DNA from: Capitulum mitella
Lineage: Eukaryota > Arthropoda > Thecostraca > Pollicipedomorpha > Pollicipedidae
Reading direction: 5' to 3'
Length of the DNA: 64,000 nt
Assembly (NCBI GenBank): GCA_030062745.1
Contig: CP099840.1
Span: forward strand, 33,669,101-33,733,100
Within the stretch, counting starts at the first letter, position 1. Each line of letters opens with the position of its first letter. Made by a program: the position numbers and the translations under genes. The notes beneath the pieces were generated by a model, which was not told where the DNA came from, did not search any database, and saw only the letters and a program-made list of their open reading frames with translations. Of the stretch, positions 23,241 through 61,015 are shown in pieces.

Positions 23241-26200
23241 CTGGAACACGACGAGGGGAAAGTAACGACTGGACTGGGAGGTCCATCATGGTATGCTGAT
23301 ACTGATGTGCGTGAAACTGTTTACAGCCAAGTTTGTTCGTAAAATGGATTGTCATGGACACTCCAAAAATTTGTTTTAAAAACAACTCAACGAAAAACAC
23401 CATTCATGCAGTACAAAGACAAGAGAACGGAGACACGACACACAAATTTACCGATGTTTGCGACCAAAAACAACTGCAAAACATAGGTAACTGCACTCAC
23501 TCTCGGTCTCTCTCAGCGAGGAGGATGGGGTAGATGGCATTGTAGCTGCTTCTCTGCTCTATTTTGCGATTTCTGTACACCTTGTGCATCCTGTGAGTTA
23601 GCCAGAATCCAAAGGCAAACAGACCCAGATATCCGGCAATCATTTGGTAACCTGCGAACAGAATAGATTCCGTGAATGTAGACAATTCACCATAAAATCA
23701 TACCCAGTCAGAACACAGATGACAGAAACATGGAACTAGTCTGATGATGGATGGCAGAAACATGGAACACATGTATGTCTTACCAGACCTGTTTGCCAAA
23801 AAATGTGCTTACAATCATCAGAATACAAATATTCCCAGCATTCCTTTCCAAGCAGATTATGATTACAGCTGAAGTTAGCTTGAGTATACACAGAATAATG
23901 AAACATTCCACATACTCCAAGCATTCCTCTCGAAGTAGATTATAATTACAGCTAATATTAGCCTGAGTAGTGCAAACAACCATGAAACCCACAATACAGT
24001 CTTTTTTTGGTAGAATATAATGCAGAGCATCAAAACATGAGATTTGTTGAAATTGTTAAACAGAGGAGATTCAGCAGAAATTGTTGAAATACTGAATGAT
24101 GTGATGGCTTAGCAAAATTACAAATCATTTGTGACATGTTAAGATTGTCATACAATTCTAGTTTAATGTCTGGCCAAAGGTTGGAGTAGGGGAAACACAA
24201 TTTTTTATACAAGAGATTCCATAAAAACTACGTGAAACCAGTATCTTTCATTAGTCATGACATGGATGTCTTTCTTGCAACTGGGGCATAGCTGGGCCAC
24301 CTAATTCCAATACTATAGTCAATGTTCTTTTATCAGTTTTTCAAAAAGTTCAATGCACTCCACTTACTTTAATGGACATGATTTACAAGGATATGCTTAA
24401 TTTAAAGGTCATGTTGATGATATCATATATTTTTCCAAAGTGGCACATGGTTAGAAAACAAAGTTTTGAGTGGCATGATAGCCTTGATTATGGTGCATAA
24501 TTATAACCTACAAATAATTATAATTGGGTATTAAGAGCAAGCCAATGTCCTGGTTGTCAATGATGTTTTTTTAAGCTTCTTAATAATCTTACCATATACT
24601 GCCTACTTAAACTTATTAGTTTTATGAAACTTTCCAACTTAAATGGGAACTATTCACCTCTGAATGGGGTTCTGAACTTAGGTAGCAGTATTACAGCTTG
24701 CTTGTACAAATCATATGATCCAAAGTTCATTTATTCTAACTCTTCCTTTATGGTGCTAGAACAGATTATATGGATGATTTTAAAGGGTTCTGCAGATTTG
24801 GGAGAATGCCAGATGCAGGGTGGCATCATAGTACTAATGCCCAAGTTTTGTTGATACTGCCTGCCAACCCTGGCTACCTCAGCCTCAGCTGTTGACTTTA
24901 TTGGGGTTCAGTTTGGTGTGTTCGCAGACAAACAACTAGCACCTCACAAGACACACAATTTTATGCAAGACTTATTGGCTTCCAGCTACAATGCTAATGG
25001 TCAAGCCCAACTGTTGCATCAAAAAAGAAGACAGAAAACAAACAACAGCTTCCCACTCCTGGGAATGACATCCAGTACTGAGTCATGCTGGAGAACTTTT
25101 GATACAGGGACTGTTTTTTCCTGAGCATTTGTCAATGTGATGCTGCTGATGCCAATATGGTGCAGGCACAACTGTCAATGTGATGTTGCATGAATGGACA
25201 TCACAGAGCATCTTTTGCCCTTATTTGGTCCATCATAACTATGGCAGGCATGACATCACATTATTGCATATCTGATGGTATGGTTTTGAATACTTTTCTC
25301 ACCAAAATGTTTACATTTCACAGGTTTCATGGCAGAAATAGCTAATAGAATTGAATCTCTATTTAGTCATTTAAGACTGATAGCTGGATATGTACCAAAG
25401 TGGACTATTCCCTTACTGCACATGTTAATGGTATACATTTTAACAAGTGGCACAGGAACATTTTTATAGGACAATATAATGATACAAGATCCCAGCCCCC
25501 CAAAAAAAGAAGAAAAAATTGGCTGTTGTCAATAAACTGAGAAGTGCAGCATGCACAAAAACCATTTTTCTGTAGGCAGAATGACAAAATATTTAGTCAC
25601 ACAGGTTCTCTTTCTGAAGACAATATTCTTTGAGATTTAATTTAGTGCTCTTATGGTTGTATACCATATGTATCTATACACAGACAAATATAGTAGAAAT
25701 AATATAGTACTGTATATATGTAACTGTATATAATATATATATATATAATATATAACTGTATATAATATATAAATAATATATAACTGTATATATATCCTAC
25801 TGCCCAAAAATGGATATAGCTCTCTTCCTTCTGACAGCACAGCTTTCCATGCCCATCTGCCTGCTTTTCTATGAACTGCTGAAGGCAGACATTGCACATT
25901 CACACTTGTCTTAAAAAAGTGACTACTTTATATGGAAAGATGGGGAAGATGAGTTTTGATTTTCAAAACTACCTGCTGCAGAACATGACACTTGTTTGAA
26001 TAAATTACAAAAGCATTCCCATTTCATACAACACTGCCTTAAACACACTGCAAAACAATGAGGCATATTTCATCCAGGAGCCCAGTACAACAGAATCTAG
26101 ACAACACAATTTAAGATCAATGGTTTGTAATCACACAAACACAAATACTGCTTAAGTGCAATAAACACAACGAACATTTTGATTATTTTCCAGCAAGAAA

Positions 26201-26494
26201 CTGTAAAATGTACTGCCATAACACTCTTCCACTTCTGACCAAAGTTGTCATAGTTCTGATCATTCCTAAGGGCAGGGGACCACTGGGACCACAATTTGTG
26301 ATAAAACTGACCAAAAAACTGAAAGAAACATACAGAGTGCACACTTATGCTCCTGAAAAAAGTGAAATGTGCTATTCTACGAGCGAATTAAACGACAGCC
26401 ACCCACCTGTGAAAAACTTCTTTGCCGGTATTCTCGTCCAGTTTACAGCTGCATAGCCACCAGCCGGTGGCAAATCTTGTTTAAACTCAACCAT
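23036..26494 (-). CDS. NDUFA13: NDUFA13 / GRIM-19, complex I accessory subunit, three exons
   Basis: Join of 26407-26494, 23501-23651 and 23036-23240 on the minus strand gives 147 aa plus stop; the human protein has 144. NDUFA13 is a single-pass inner-membrane accessory subunit of NADH:ubiquinone oxidoreductase, needed for complex I assembly; in mammals it is also known as GRIM-19, a cell-death and STAT3-binding factor. Seen here: the N-terminal signature KQDLPPAGGY (residues 5-14); a membrane helix IAGYLGLFAFGFWL at about residues 34-47; the basic coiled segment RMHKVYRNRKIEQR; a central AERDREFLRQLRRNRDEE; and MKDVPGWKVG, the best conserved block. Both introns have GT-AG ends and keep phase (1, then 2). 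It lacks a cleaved presequence, as usual in this family. Intron 1 (2.75 kb) is markedly AT-rich. Confidence 0.97.
23501..23651 (-). CDS. NDUFA13: NDUFA13 exon 2 (membrane helix)
   Basis: Begins with the last two bases of Gly30, carries the transmembrane helix and the following basic region, and ends AERDR plus two bases of a Glu codon at a GTGAGT donor. The acceptor is TTCGCAG. Confidence 0.95.
23833..24000. repeat. 83-bp tandem duplication in NDUFA13 intron 1
   Basis: GCATTCC...GATTACAGCT at 23838 is repeated at 23921 as GCATTCC...AATTACAGCT, and both units end in an ATGAAAC phrase. Confidence 0.75.
24001..26406. other. AT-rich remainder of NDUFA13 intron 1
   Basis: Low-GC sequence, unlike the rest of the window, with a TAACTGTATATAATATATA repeat at about 25705-25795. 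No exon seen. Confidence 0.6.
26407..26494 (-). CDS. NDUFA13: NDUFA13 exon 1
   Basis: Residues 1-29 plus the first base of Gly30. It begins MVEFKQDLPPAGGYAAVNW and ends at a GTGGGT donor. The ATG at 26494 gives the N-terminal length expected before the PPxGGY motif. Confidence 0.93.
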
Positions 26495-27562
26495 TCTTAC
26501 AAAATCTCTCAGTAATTATATTATGATACTTCTACGATTGCATGCCTTCGACACCACACACCAGCGACAGCGCCGTGATCTTGCCCCAGAGTGGTGTAAT
26601 TGGCGCACACCACATATGTAAAATATCTCTAATATACAGAACTTTTAATAAACTGGTTGACGCCAGTTTGATCAGTTCCGCCATTCATATGCTGTTGCTT
26701 GATGCAAATTATCATATTCTGCAATAGTTTAGCACGAAACCTAAATTCATCTTAAACCCGTATTTAAGCCCCTTTTTGCACAAGAAAGCAAAATTTGAAT
26801 AGTTAAAAAGTTCCAGCGGTGAAGAAAGAACGATAACTAAATTATGAAGCATCACGCATCATAATAGGTTATGTTGTTCAGCCGCCGGTTGGTGATAAAT
26901 GGAGCCAAGCTAGTCCTTAGCTGCAGTACTTTTAAGGCTAGCTGAATACGTAGAAGTTGGGTAATATAATCCAGAAACTCCGTTTCGAAATCAGGAATGG
27001 ATCCCAAGGCCAGAAGGCATGGCCTCTTAGGTCCCCAAGTTGTGAAACATTTGTTGCCATTTTAAGCGACGAAAACTCGCGCTTTTGAGTAAAATGGATG
27101 CACTCGCATGGGCGCCGGCCACGGGTATCCAGGGACACGTGAAACTCGTACTCTTTGGATTGGACACAAAATGTCGTTTGCACCTTCATCTTCTAGCTTT
27201 TGATTGCACATTCGTCTTGAGGCTACAAGGAAACAGTCGTGTAGAAGTGCGACGAAAAGTGTGGGGGAGGACCATTCTTCCAGGCGCGCCAGCCTCCAAG
27301 GGAGCGCCGGTCTCCAGCAGAGGCGCCATCTGTTTAGAATGACATTGGTAGTTTACTTACATGTTTACGGATTTCAAGACACATATATCAGTGCATTTTT
27401 ATTTAGCTGCATGTACGAATCCCGTACGGGCGCCTGGTCTAAAGATATAAAGAGTGCCTGATGTGTGCGGGACGCTTCGCTCGCCCACGGCGTCGAGCTC
27501 CCGAGAGCCGCCTTATCTGAACGGGGGGCGCTTGGCGTATAAGGGGTGCCTGCACCCCGCTC

Positions 27563-27900
27563 GTATGAAATATGCATTCAGTTGAAGGCCCTAATAAAAC
27601 ACGTGTGCGCACATTGATATCCTCACACATACCAGGGTCCGTGAAGGTCAAGTCACCAAAGGTCAAGGTCAACTAACTTGTGACCTGGTTCAGATTTGCT
27701 TTGCAACATGTTGATTTGTATGAAATGTGCATTCAAAGATCCTAATAAAAAACACCTGTGCGAACTTTGTTACGCTTATATATACCTGGGTCAGTGCAGG
27801 TCAAGGTTAAGGTCAGCTATTTTGTGACTTGGTCCAGATTCCCTTTGCAACATGTCGATTTGTATCAAAAATGCACTCAAAAACCCTAATAACAACACGT
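27563..27900. repeat. Degenerate ~150-bp tandem repeat
   Basis: GTATGAAATATGCATTCA at 27563 recurs in diverged form at 27718 and 27861, with AAGGTCA half-sites and CCTAATAA in each unit. Confidence 0.75.
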
Positions 27901-27917
27901 TTGGTAGGTTGATACGC

Positions 27918-27970
<53 letters not shown>

Positions 27971-28012
27971 CATATATATAAATATATATGTGTGTGTGTG
28001 TGTGTGTGTGTT
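27918..28012. repeat. (TA)n followed by (TG)n microsatellite
   Basis: About 48 bases of TA, a short ATACATA transition, then about 24 bases of GT. Confidence 0.95.
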
Positions 28013-28099
28013 TGCGTTTTAGAGGATTCAAACCGTGTAATTTGGTCCATCATGATGGAATAATTTATGCGCAAACAGTTGACATAAAACTTACTTTGG

Positions 28100-31000
28100 G
28101 TCAAAAACTTCGTCCAAGGTAAATGACCTCGTTTCACTTCTTTTGACCTTGCGGAGGTTCGTAAATGCTAGAAGTGATTAAATATATCGATGTTAGTCAT
28201 CTTCATAGAAAATGCGCTAAAAGATGCGTTAAGCTCCCTTATTTATGCTCAAGCTACAGCAGTATCCCAGGTTGCTCGAAATCTGATCTGAGAAAACGAA
28301 AAAATGGCGCCATAGGTCGATGACCTGACATGACCTCGACCCAAAATCCTTAACCAAGGCGCCAAAGTAATGGAAATTGTTGCACGCGACGTTTTAAGAC
28401 TGACACGCACGGCTTTCCCGTTTCGTTCGAAAAGCTGTACGAGATGGCCTGTAAGGGCTAAGAAAGTGTCCAAAGTTGGCCTTTTCGACCCCATTTGACT
28501 TAAAAGATATTGACCTAGGGTCGTGAAAATGGCGCACTATGTAAATTTTTGTAGCCCTACCCTGCCCATAAAATTTCACGTTTCCAGCTCTTTCCGTTTC
28601 CGAGATCGGAGGGGGCACTTTCGTGCCCCCCCCTTTCCAGTGCGCTTTAGCGGGAACCCCCTTCCGTTGTGCCTGGTAAGTTTTAAAAAGGCCCTCCATT
28701 GGCGAAAAAGGAGAGCTCTCCAGTTTCGTCATTTATTGGGAATCGTGTTTAAGAGATTTTTCCTTATTTTCCTTTGGGACTCAGTTCTTTTGCTGTGGCA
28801 TAAATGGGGCGCCCGCACCACGGGTCAAAAAGTGGGGGGGGGGGCATGTCCCCCGTGTCCCCCTGGTAATTAGATTCACGCAAAGAACTATCTAAATTTA
28901 GTAGTTTGGTGTACGTTTTTGCGCCAGAAGTTTGAAGGACCTTTGAATGCCAATAGAAAAAATGTTTCATTATTTTGTCCACCATTTTCATTTTTTTTTT
29001 TTTTTATATGGCGTGAAAGGCATTACCATTAAATAAGAGACTGCAACCGTCAAATATCACGCATTTAGAATTTAGACCTTGTGTCACGTTCATGTAAAAT
29101 GTCCTACCCGCAAAGAATGATATCTCGTCGGATTTTATCACTCTTTGTCGCATATCACCACTGATATGGACAAATCTTGATTTCGGAAACACATGTCCTT
29201 TAATATCGGTCGGAAAACCGAGTACCATGCCAAAAGGGCGTTGGCTGAGGGTTTTGCTGCAACATGGGGCATGTCCCTGATGGTCGTTGCTAAGATCCAA
29301 TCCTAAGATAAGATCCAGTGATACGGCCAATGGAATCTGACAGCACACACAGGTGCAGCGTGACCAACGGCTGGGTGTCGGGGCTGCTTGTCATGCTCAG
29401 GTTCGTCGCCCCGTTCCGCGGTACCAGTGGCGTAGGAGCCTCCAGAAAGTGAGGATCCAAAGGCGTTTTCCCTTAGATGCGCGGGTCCAAAGTGGGAGAG
29501 GAACGTCTCCCTCTGACCATGCGGACTTGCGACGGGGACGCCATCGCCCTGCTGCAAGACGCATTTTTATCCGTTTGTGCCTGACGAGTATTAGGACGCT
29601 GAGCTTATGTGCATTGCAATGAGCCGCCTGGCTAGTTCCGAGTGAGGCGGTAGACCGCATGAGCTTGCTCCAGCTGGCTGAAAAATGAAGTCGGGGCCGG
29701 CCCGACCCCGCCGTTGCACTTGCTGTAGCCTAATAGCTTTGCAACCACTGGTTACTAAATCTTCACGGGAATAAATTTGTCTTCTTTGGATTTCATACAT
29801 TTGTATTTACACTGGGTTAGTCTGAAAGCTCGTACGCTCATATAAGTATTCCACAAGTAATGTTTTTGACCTTAAAACTATTTTTGCACGTAATCCGCCT
29901 AGTAATGATGATGAACCACAGGGCCGCGAAAACTCCTGCACAGTTGAGAGGAGGGAGGGGGGACAAAGAAACATTTCGGGCGAGTGCTTTCCAGTCAACG
30001 CCCGTAAGGTCAATGTAAAATTTTAAAAAAAAAGTTGGGTGGCAGCTGCCTCCCCCCCTCCTCCCTCCCTCGCTTCCCGCGCCCTTGGTGAACTACATCA
30101 TGGCTACGGGTAACGTTTAAATTCGCCATTCCTGGGATACACAACACTGAACTTGATTGATTTCAGGAATGCCAAAGAACAACATAATGGACACGATGAC
30201 GTAAATATGTGCTATTCCTCGGATGCAAAACACTGAAATTGATCGATAAACATCCGTTTGTATTGAGAACTGTATGAAGAGAAAGTATATTCTAAATGCA
30301 ATTTAGAAAAAAATGGAGAGAAATAAAAGAGGCCTTGTTTATCATGCACCATGCAAGGCGGCTTATTTTTATAGTTCTCCCGTAATTTCTTCTCCGAGAT
30401 TACAGCTTTTCATCTCCTCAGGCTTTTTCGCTGCAATGTTTTTCACTTAGTTCTAAACCTAGTTTGGGTGCGTTCTAGTTATCTAATTCTGTTTCGCTAC
30501 TGTGGTGTGTTCTTTGATATAACTGATGACTCCCTAAGACTGAAATTGTACGAGCGTATTTGTGCATGTGTCTGTGGACGTGCAGGTGTGTGCGTGCTTG
30601 CCCTTACCCGGGTTGATAATCTGTCATGTGTACGGGCAGAAGATATTGTGGAGTGTTTTTGTATACGCAAGGACAATTTCTTTCCGGTGGTAGGCTTTCT
30701 TTATGATTAAGCACGAGCCAGAGACTTGAGTCAAAGGGCAATGATGGAGTTATATGTCCCTGAAGACCGGAACGGATTGAAAGCTTTGTCCGGTTCTGAC
30801 ATCCATCGTGGAAAATCATTTCTGCATTATCACCCAAACCTGCCTAAAATATACGGTCTAAAAAGTCTTAAAACTGGCGAAACGATGACTTAATTGAAAT
30901 ATAATCCCAAAAAAGTAAATAAATCTACATTCGTAACGGTGGCATATCACCATCCATCTGCTACTGATGTCTGTATAATGACTATGCCATGATGAAGTAT

Positions 31001-31900
31001 ATGTGTTTATTAAAGTCCTGGTGGATTATTCCCAGGCCCCTCGATCCAAAGGGCACTGATAATGATGAGTATTCACCGGCTCGGCGGCTGCTGCGGGAGT
31101 CGCGTTGGCGGGCCGCTGAGGCGTTTGTGAGACAGGAAGGTGAACTGTGTAATCGCGACGTATGTATATGTGTAGTGTTTATGTCATGTGGTGTGCATGT
31201 CATTGACAGCAAGGCGGATTGTGTGATTGCAATGTTTGTATATGCGAAGTGTCTAAGGACAGTGTGGCATGTGTATTGTATTGAAAACAAAAAAAAATAA
31301 AACAAAATAAGCGGATCGTACCGTGAACAAATCGTGAGTAAGACTGCGCGGAAAATCCTTTATTCGCTTTCCGGACAATACGTGTACAGCAGTCCTCACA
31401 GGCGTGTTCCGTCCCACTCGACAATCCAGGCCCAGGTCCACCAGAATCGCCATTACATTCACGCCAGCACGTGGATGAATCAAAGTCACAGATCATACAC
31501 GTTTGCGTTGTCATTTAAGGCAAAAAAAAAACAGAAATGCACATCTGAATGCACAAGTGATCTGCTATCAAGCGCCTGAAAACATAAACATCGCAAGTAC
31601 GTTACCCCATGGAACCACCACTTAACTAAACAGAGTTCAGTTTTCACGCGGTACCCCTGACGTTTTTCCGTACGTTTTCGAAATGATGTTTATAAGCACT
31701 ATCATTCCCTTTGCTGCAGGCAAAAGACACATCGCACAGCTTAACATATACTAAAACCTACGCTTTAAAACGGATAGGACATGTGTTCCTGATCTGGCCT
31801 GTCACTGAGCGTCATTTGCGAGTCTTCATTTGAGCAACGTGGTCGCTTTAGCAAGTTCTTTTACTAGTCCATATATATGTACAATGCCACGACGTAAATT
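28100..31900. other. Intergenic, no gene supported
   Basis: 28.2-28.9 kb looks like an old dispersed repeat (TGACCT phrases, G-tract near 28835). Frames open at 29303-29660 and 30982-31305 show no domain and no convincing splice sites. Confidence 0.4.
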
Positions 31901-31907
31901 GCAGCCT

Positions 31908-31913
31908 TTTATT
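31908..31913 (-). terminator. Candidate polyadenylation signal for the fibrinogen-related gene
   Basis: AATAAA on the minus strand, 793 bases past the stop. The hexamer is exact; transcript evidence would be needed to prove use. Confidence 0.3.
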
Positions 31914-32705
31914 ACGCTTCATTTCGTGTCGTGGCACATAACAGCCAGCTAATGTTACTGTGCCGACCTTTGAGAAGGAAGGGACGCGGGTGCGAGTATC
32001 GGCAGATTTCGGGGTGTCCTTTCCATGTAACACCAAGCTAAAACCGAAGGCAAGTCGAGGACGAGCCCCTTCCCCTGATCTCACGCCTTTTACCGAGCTC
32101 GACAACTTGTAGGCATTAATTTTGTGTTCCTCGACCAAAGTCCGAAATGTTTCGGCCAACACCAGTGGGCTGTTCGGCTCTGCGCAGCAAGCACTCTGAC
32201 CTTTGTATTGATAACTTTGTAAAGAGATGGCGACACTTTCGCCTTGCGGGACAACCAGGTCAGGAACAAAGCAGACTCTCCGACTGGCAGATTCACGGAA
32301 CATTTCATGCCCGTGCCGCAGGCGTGACGCTGAACAGAGGAGCGCAGACCGAGGGTTCTCGCTTCGACAGAGACCCTCCCTCGCCTGCTGCGTGCACTGC
32401 ACCGCCAGATTTCAGAGGCACAAATCACGTGACCGATGTCTGTCTGCCGGCACGGCGGCTCGACTCAACACACTCACATCTCAGCGGAACACATGGCACA
32501 ACACCGTTCGCAGGCGTCCTCCAGATGGCGGTCAGAGCTCTCCGTGCCGGTAGGCGCTCGTCCGCAATAGCGCGGCGCTCGCAGCCTCGGACCCCGGCGT
32601 CGACCGCGGCCGTGACCTTCACTCGACTCCTCCGTGACCTTGACGGTGACCCCGACCGGCCGGCTGCCCAGTCCGGGCGATGCTGGGCGGGGACTGACGG
32701 CGGTC
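31914..32705 (-). other. Probable 3' UTR of the fibrinogen-related gene
   Basis: Follows the stop codon up to the candidate hexamer. It includes a 184-codon minus frame (31848-32402) and a GC-rich block at 32440-32700 without domain similarity. Confidence 0.35.
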
Positions 32706-57121
<24,416 letters not shown>

Positions 57122-57800
57122 CGCGGCGACGCTACAGCATCGCACGGCGGCGCAGCGTCTCGGAGCAGCGGCCGACGCCCTCTGCCCGTCGGTGTCCTGA
57201 AGCCCGCTGCTTCGGCGTCTCTCGTCCGTCTCCGAGCAGGCAGCGTCACCGGTCAGTCTCGCTCCTGTCCCGACTGAAGAGCCGTCCGGGCGGCGTCTCC
57301 AGAGGCTGCGTCCCGCGCGGCGGCCGGTCTGTGGTCGTGCGCGGCTCTTGTCTCGGCTGGTCGGACCAATTGGCTGGCGTCTCGGCGCGGTGGTCGTCGT
57401 CAGGCTGGGCTCGTGCTGTCGCGCCGCCGCCGGCTGAACCACTGGCGACCGGCGGCCGGCCGGGCGGCGCGCTGACCTCGGCTGGGTCTGGCCGCCGGGC
57501 CTGGGTCGCAGCCCCCGCCCGGGCGCGGCGGCCCGGCCAGGGCGGACTTTCACTCGTATGCCGCGCCGGTCGGCGGCCGCGAACGTCAGTCGCGTGTCTC
57601 GCGCCCCAGCCACTCGAAACGTCTCGGCTTCTCACCTCTCCAACCTTGTCGCCGCGCCGTCGCCGTCTCTCGCCGCAGCACCTCTGCGGTGGCGGCAGCT
57701 TGCCAGCGGCCTCAGTGGCGTTTCGAGGGTGCGCCACCAGCGGCGCATCGAGTGAACTCAGCCGCCCGCTTCTCGGCGGTTTGCACCAGTTATTCGGCTG

Positions 57801-59730
57801 CTCATAGGGGAGTGACCCTCGTCTGCCTGTGGCCGCCAGCAAACCCGCACTTCCCACAGACTCCAGCTGCTTTACGACAGCAGTCATCAGTCTCGAAGAT
57901 CATTTCGCGACAATCTTCGCATACGCAACAACATTGTGCAAAGCGCAGCTGGCACGACATTTCTCAGCAATCAGAGAAACAGCAGTCGACGGTCACAGGA
58001 GCAAAATAAGTTCATATTCACAACTTCGCAGCTCTCCCCTCTGTCTCGGAACGGAGCACGACAAGCCCTTATCCGACGGCACCGGCAGACAGGCGTTTCT
58101 GTCGTGCCGATCGCTCGCAACCCTGTCAAAGTCAACAGTCGAGCACTGACGCTCTGCCGAACTTTCCCTTCAGGGCCTCACGGCCGGCTTCGCACGAAGA
58201 CCGTTCCCGAGACATTGCAGCCACCGTCCGGCGGTCCCGCCTGGCGGTGAGAAGGCCCAGGCTCCCAGTTGTGGTTCAGAGCGGCCGCCTCGGTTCTGGC
58301 GCCCTGACACGACCTGCCGCCCTCACGGCCGGCCTCGCGTCACAGAGTCACGCGGCCGTAGCCGGGGGTCGCTGAAACATCGCAAACGGGACCCGGATGT
58401 CGGCTCAATCCTCAGCATGGTGACTAGCTTTGATGGTACTGATGAGCAGCATGGTCTGTCATCGATATCTGTTACATGTTCTGTGATACTGTCATGGCGG
58501 GAAGTGGTTTTTGCTCGTGTGACAGCTGCTGCATTTAAGGAGTGTTATTAACTTAGATATCTTTGTCAAATGGGCTTGTATATCGAGGCTCACGGGTACA
58601 CGTGACTCGTCAGAACAAACTTATATAGTTTGTAGACTTACGGAATGCTTGTGATGAATCAAGTTTCACGATGACTGAACGCCCGACTGAACACCACCTG
58701 AACAGTGACACCTGACAACGTCTGGAGATCTTACGGCCCGAGGCTTAGTGTGACAAACAACGCCTTTGAAAAGGAAACTGTCCGAAAAGGTATGAATCGC
58801 TTCAGGGTTTGTATCTAAATAATTTCATGGACTACAACACTCACTCCTTTTGGCGTAATGGCTGAAGGCACAGTTCTGAAGTGCTTATTTCTTGGCATGG
58901 ATAAGGCAGATAAAGACGGTAGATGAGGACAAATACAAACAGGCAGCACGAATAAGGACACTAAGGCCACGCCTGCGCACTCAGTTTAAAATATCAGGGG
59001 TCTCCGTTGGATTCATTTCAATGTCACACATAATTATCCCTGTTACAATGCGGTAATGGACCTTATATATCTTACTCCGAGTAGCTTACAGTTATTGTCC
59101 GTTTTTGACTGCAGAAGTTCAAGTTACATGATTCTGTGGTGGTTCTGTGATGATGGAGGTCTTCGTATCACCGTTATAAGGGTAAAACCTTGGACATCAG
59201 AAACATGAAAAACGACCAAGCAGACTGTACTTTAAAGTAACGAAAACTGGAGCTGCATTGTCGGCGTTTTATGTATGTCTCGATATCGCGAGTTTTTAAT
59301 AGGTTTCTGTCATTTATTACCACAAAGCAATCGTATATTACGTTACAGTTTGCTTGTTTGCAATTAGTTTTACCTGCTGAAATACGCTATAAAAAAATTA
59401 CATCCGTCTTTATTGGTTTTCAGCGGTCAGCTTGGTACATATCAGACCGTTATGGTGCCTTCTGTCTCCGTTGTCAGTAAGCACAATCTGTTGCAGAGTC
59501 TTACACCGGACGCTTTTTGCAGTGTCCGTTTAATGACCACCATAAACTTGAGGTAATTAAACTGGCGGCCGCTTCCAAGCGGTGCGCCGGCTGGCTGGGC
59601 TGGCACACGCACGTGGCCCGTCTCCGAGGGTGTCGTGGCTCTCACGCACATCGGACCGCTGCATCGGGGTCAGGGCCGGCTGACGGAGCGGTCCGCCGGC
59701 GGCCGGTGTCACCGCTGAGGTCAGACAACA
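57801..59730. other. Upstream of the fibrinogen-related gene, no gene seen
   Basis: Short unrecognised frames only; composition falls from GC-rich to average. Confidence 0.45.
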
Positions 59731-59734
59731 GCCA

Positions 59735-60355
59735 GCTGAGACCACACAACAGGTCAGACGACAGCCAGCCGAGGTCACACAGCAGGCCAAACGACGGCCA
59801 GCCGAGGTCACACAGCAGGCCAAATGACAGTCAGCTGAGGCCACACAACAGGTCAGACAACAACCAGCCGAGGTCACACAACAGATCAGGCAACAACCTG
59901 CTGAGGCCACACAACAGGCCAGACAACAACCAGCTGAGGTCGCACAACAGGTCAGACAAGAACCGTCACACAGCAGGTCAGGCGACAACCAGCTGAGGTT
60001 AGACAACAGGTCAGACAGCAACCACCTGAAGTCAGGTAACAGGTCAGACGACAGCCTCCTGAGGCCTGACAACAGGCCAGATAACCGCCTCCCGAGGTCA
60101 GACAACAGGTCATATAACAGTCTCTTGAAGGCAGACAACAGGTCAGACCACAGGCCAGACAACAACCAGCTTAGGTCACACAACAGGTCAGACGACAACC
60201 AGCTGGGGTCAGACAACTGGCCAGACACCAACCAGCTGAGGTCAGACAATAGCCAGCTGAGCCCAGATAACAACCGGCTGATGTCAGACAATAGCCAGTC
60301 GAGGTCAGAAAACAGCCATAGCAGCCAGCTGATGTCAGACAGCACGGAGCTAATA
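59735..60355. repeat. 33-bp minisatellite, ~18 units
   Basis: Unit around CAGCTGAGGTCACACAACAG, stepping by 33 bases (59768, 59801, 59834 onward). As 33 is 11 codons, frames persist: hydrophilic repeats on the plus strand and Cys/Leu-rich repeats in a 262-codon minus frame. Confidence 0.93.
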
Positions 60356-60840
60356 TAAGATATCTGGCGAGTTCCCCTACGACAGCCAGCAGCCGGCTGA
60401 ACGCTGCACTCCCAGCTTGAGCACTGAGCCCGTGGAAGAGCCCCTCATCAGGGCGTGCGGCCGTGGGTCGGTTGCAATTCTGCCGTAGCCCGGCGGGCGT
60501 TTCATCAGAGCGGAGATCGTTCGTCCGAACAGGCTCGGACGAAGGCCGCCCGCCGGCTACGGCACCTCCAGGAAGGGGCCGAAGTATGGACACGCTGCGG
60601 GCGTCTGCAGAGGGGGCCAGGCCTGGTCCAGAAGGCATTCAAGGCGCCGCCGCTAGCGCGCCAGCCCGGCCTAGGGACAGCCATAGCGCGCTGGCCGCAA
60701 AAACTACGCGTCCGATATTTCATTGTTTGCTTTACTTCCCAAGTCCACAGATACCGACCTCACTTCGAACAGCCAATCTCGTGGATCAGCGATTCCCGGT
60801 CCACGAGAAACTAGTGCCGCCGTTGCCCCGCCAACTGGCT

Positions 60841-61015
60841 CAGTAGCGCCGCTGATGACCTGCCGGCTGGCCCAGCAGTGTCGCCGTTGACAGGCTGGCG
60901 GACCCAGCAATGCCGCCAATGCCCGGTCGGCTGACCCATCAGTGCCACCGCTGACCGGCTGCCTGGCTCAGCAGTGCCACCGTTGACCGGCCGGCTGACC
61001 CAGCAGCGGTCCGGC
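60841..61015. repeat. 32-bp tandem repeat
   Basis: CAGCAGTGCCACCGTTGACC-type units start at 60841, 60873, 60905, 60937, 60969 and 61001. Confidence 0.92.

Noticed and set aside
23741-23780. CTGATGA...GAAAC order resembling a hammerhead
   Set aside because: Stem II would have only two pairs, stem I does not pair, and the sequence is part of a local short duplication.
29303-29660. Three overlapping open frames
   Set aside because: Open on both strands without domain or pyrimidine-rich acceptor; probably chance in GC-rich sequence.
31848-32402. 184-codon minus-strand frame
   Set aside because: It lies just 3' of the fibrinogen-related stop codon, in probable UTR; no domain.
59557-60345. 262-codon minus-strand frame, Cys/Leu-rich
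   Set aside because: It follows the 33-bp minisatellite and mirrors an equally open plus-strand frame; no signal peptide or domain.
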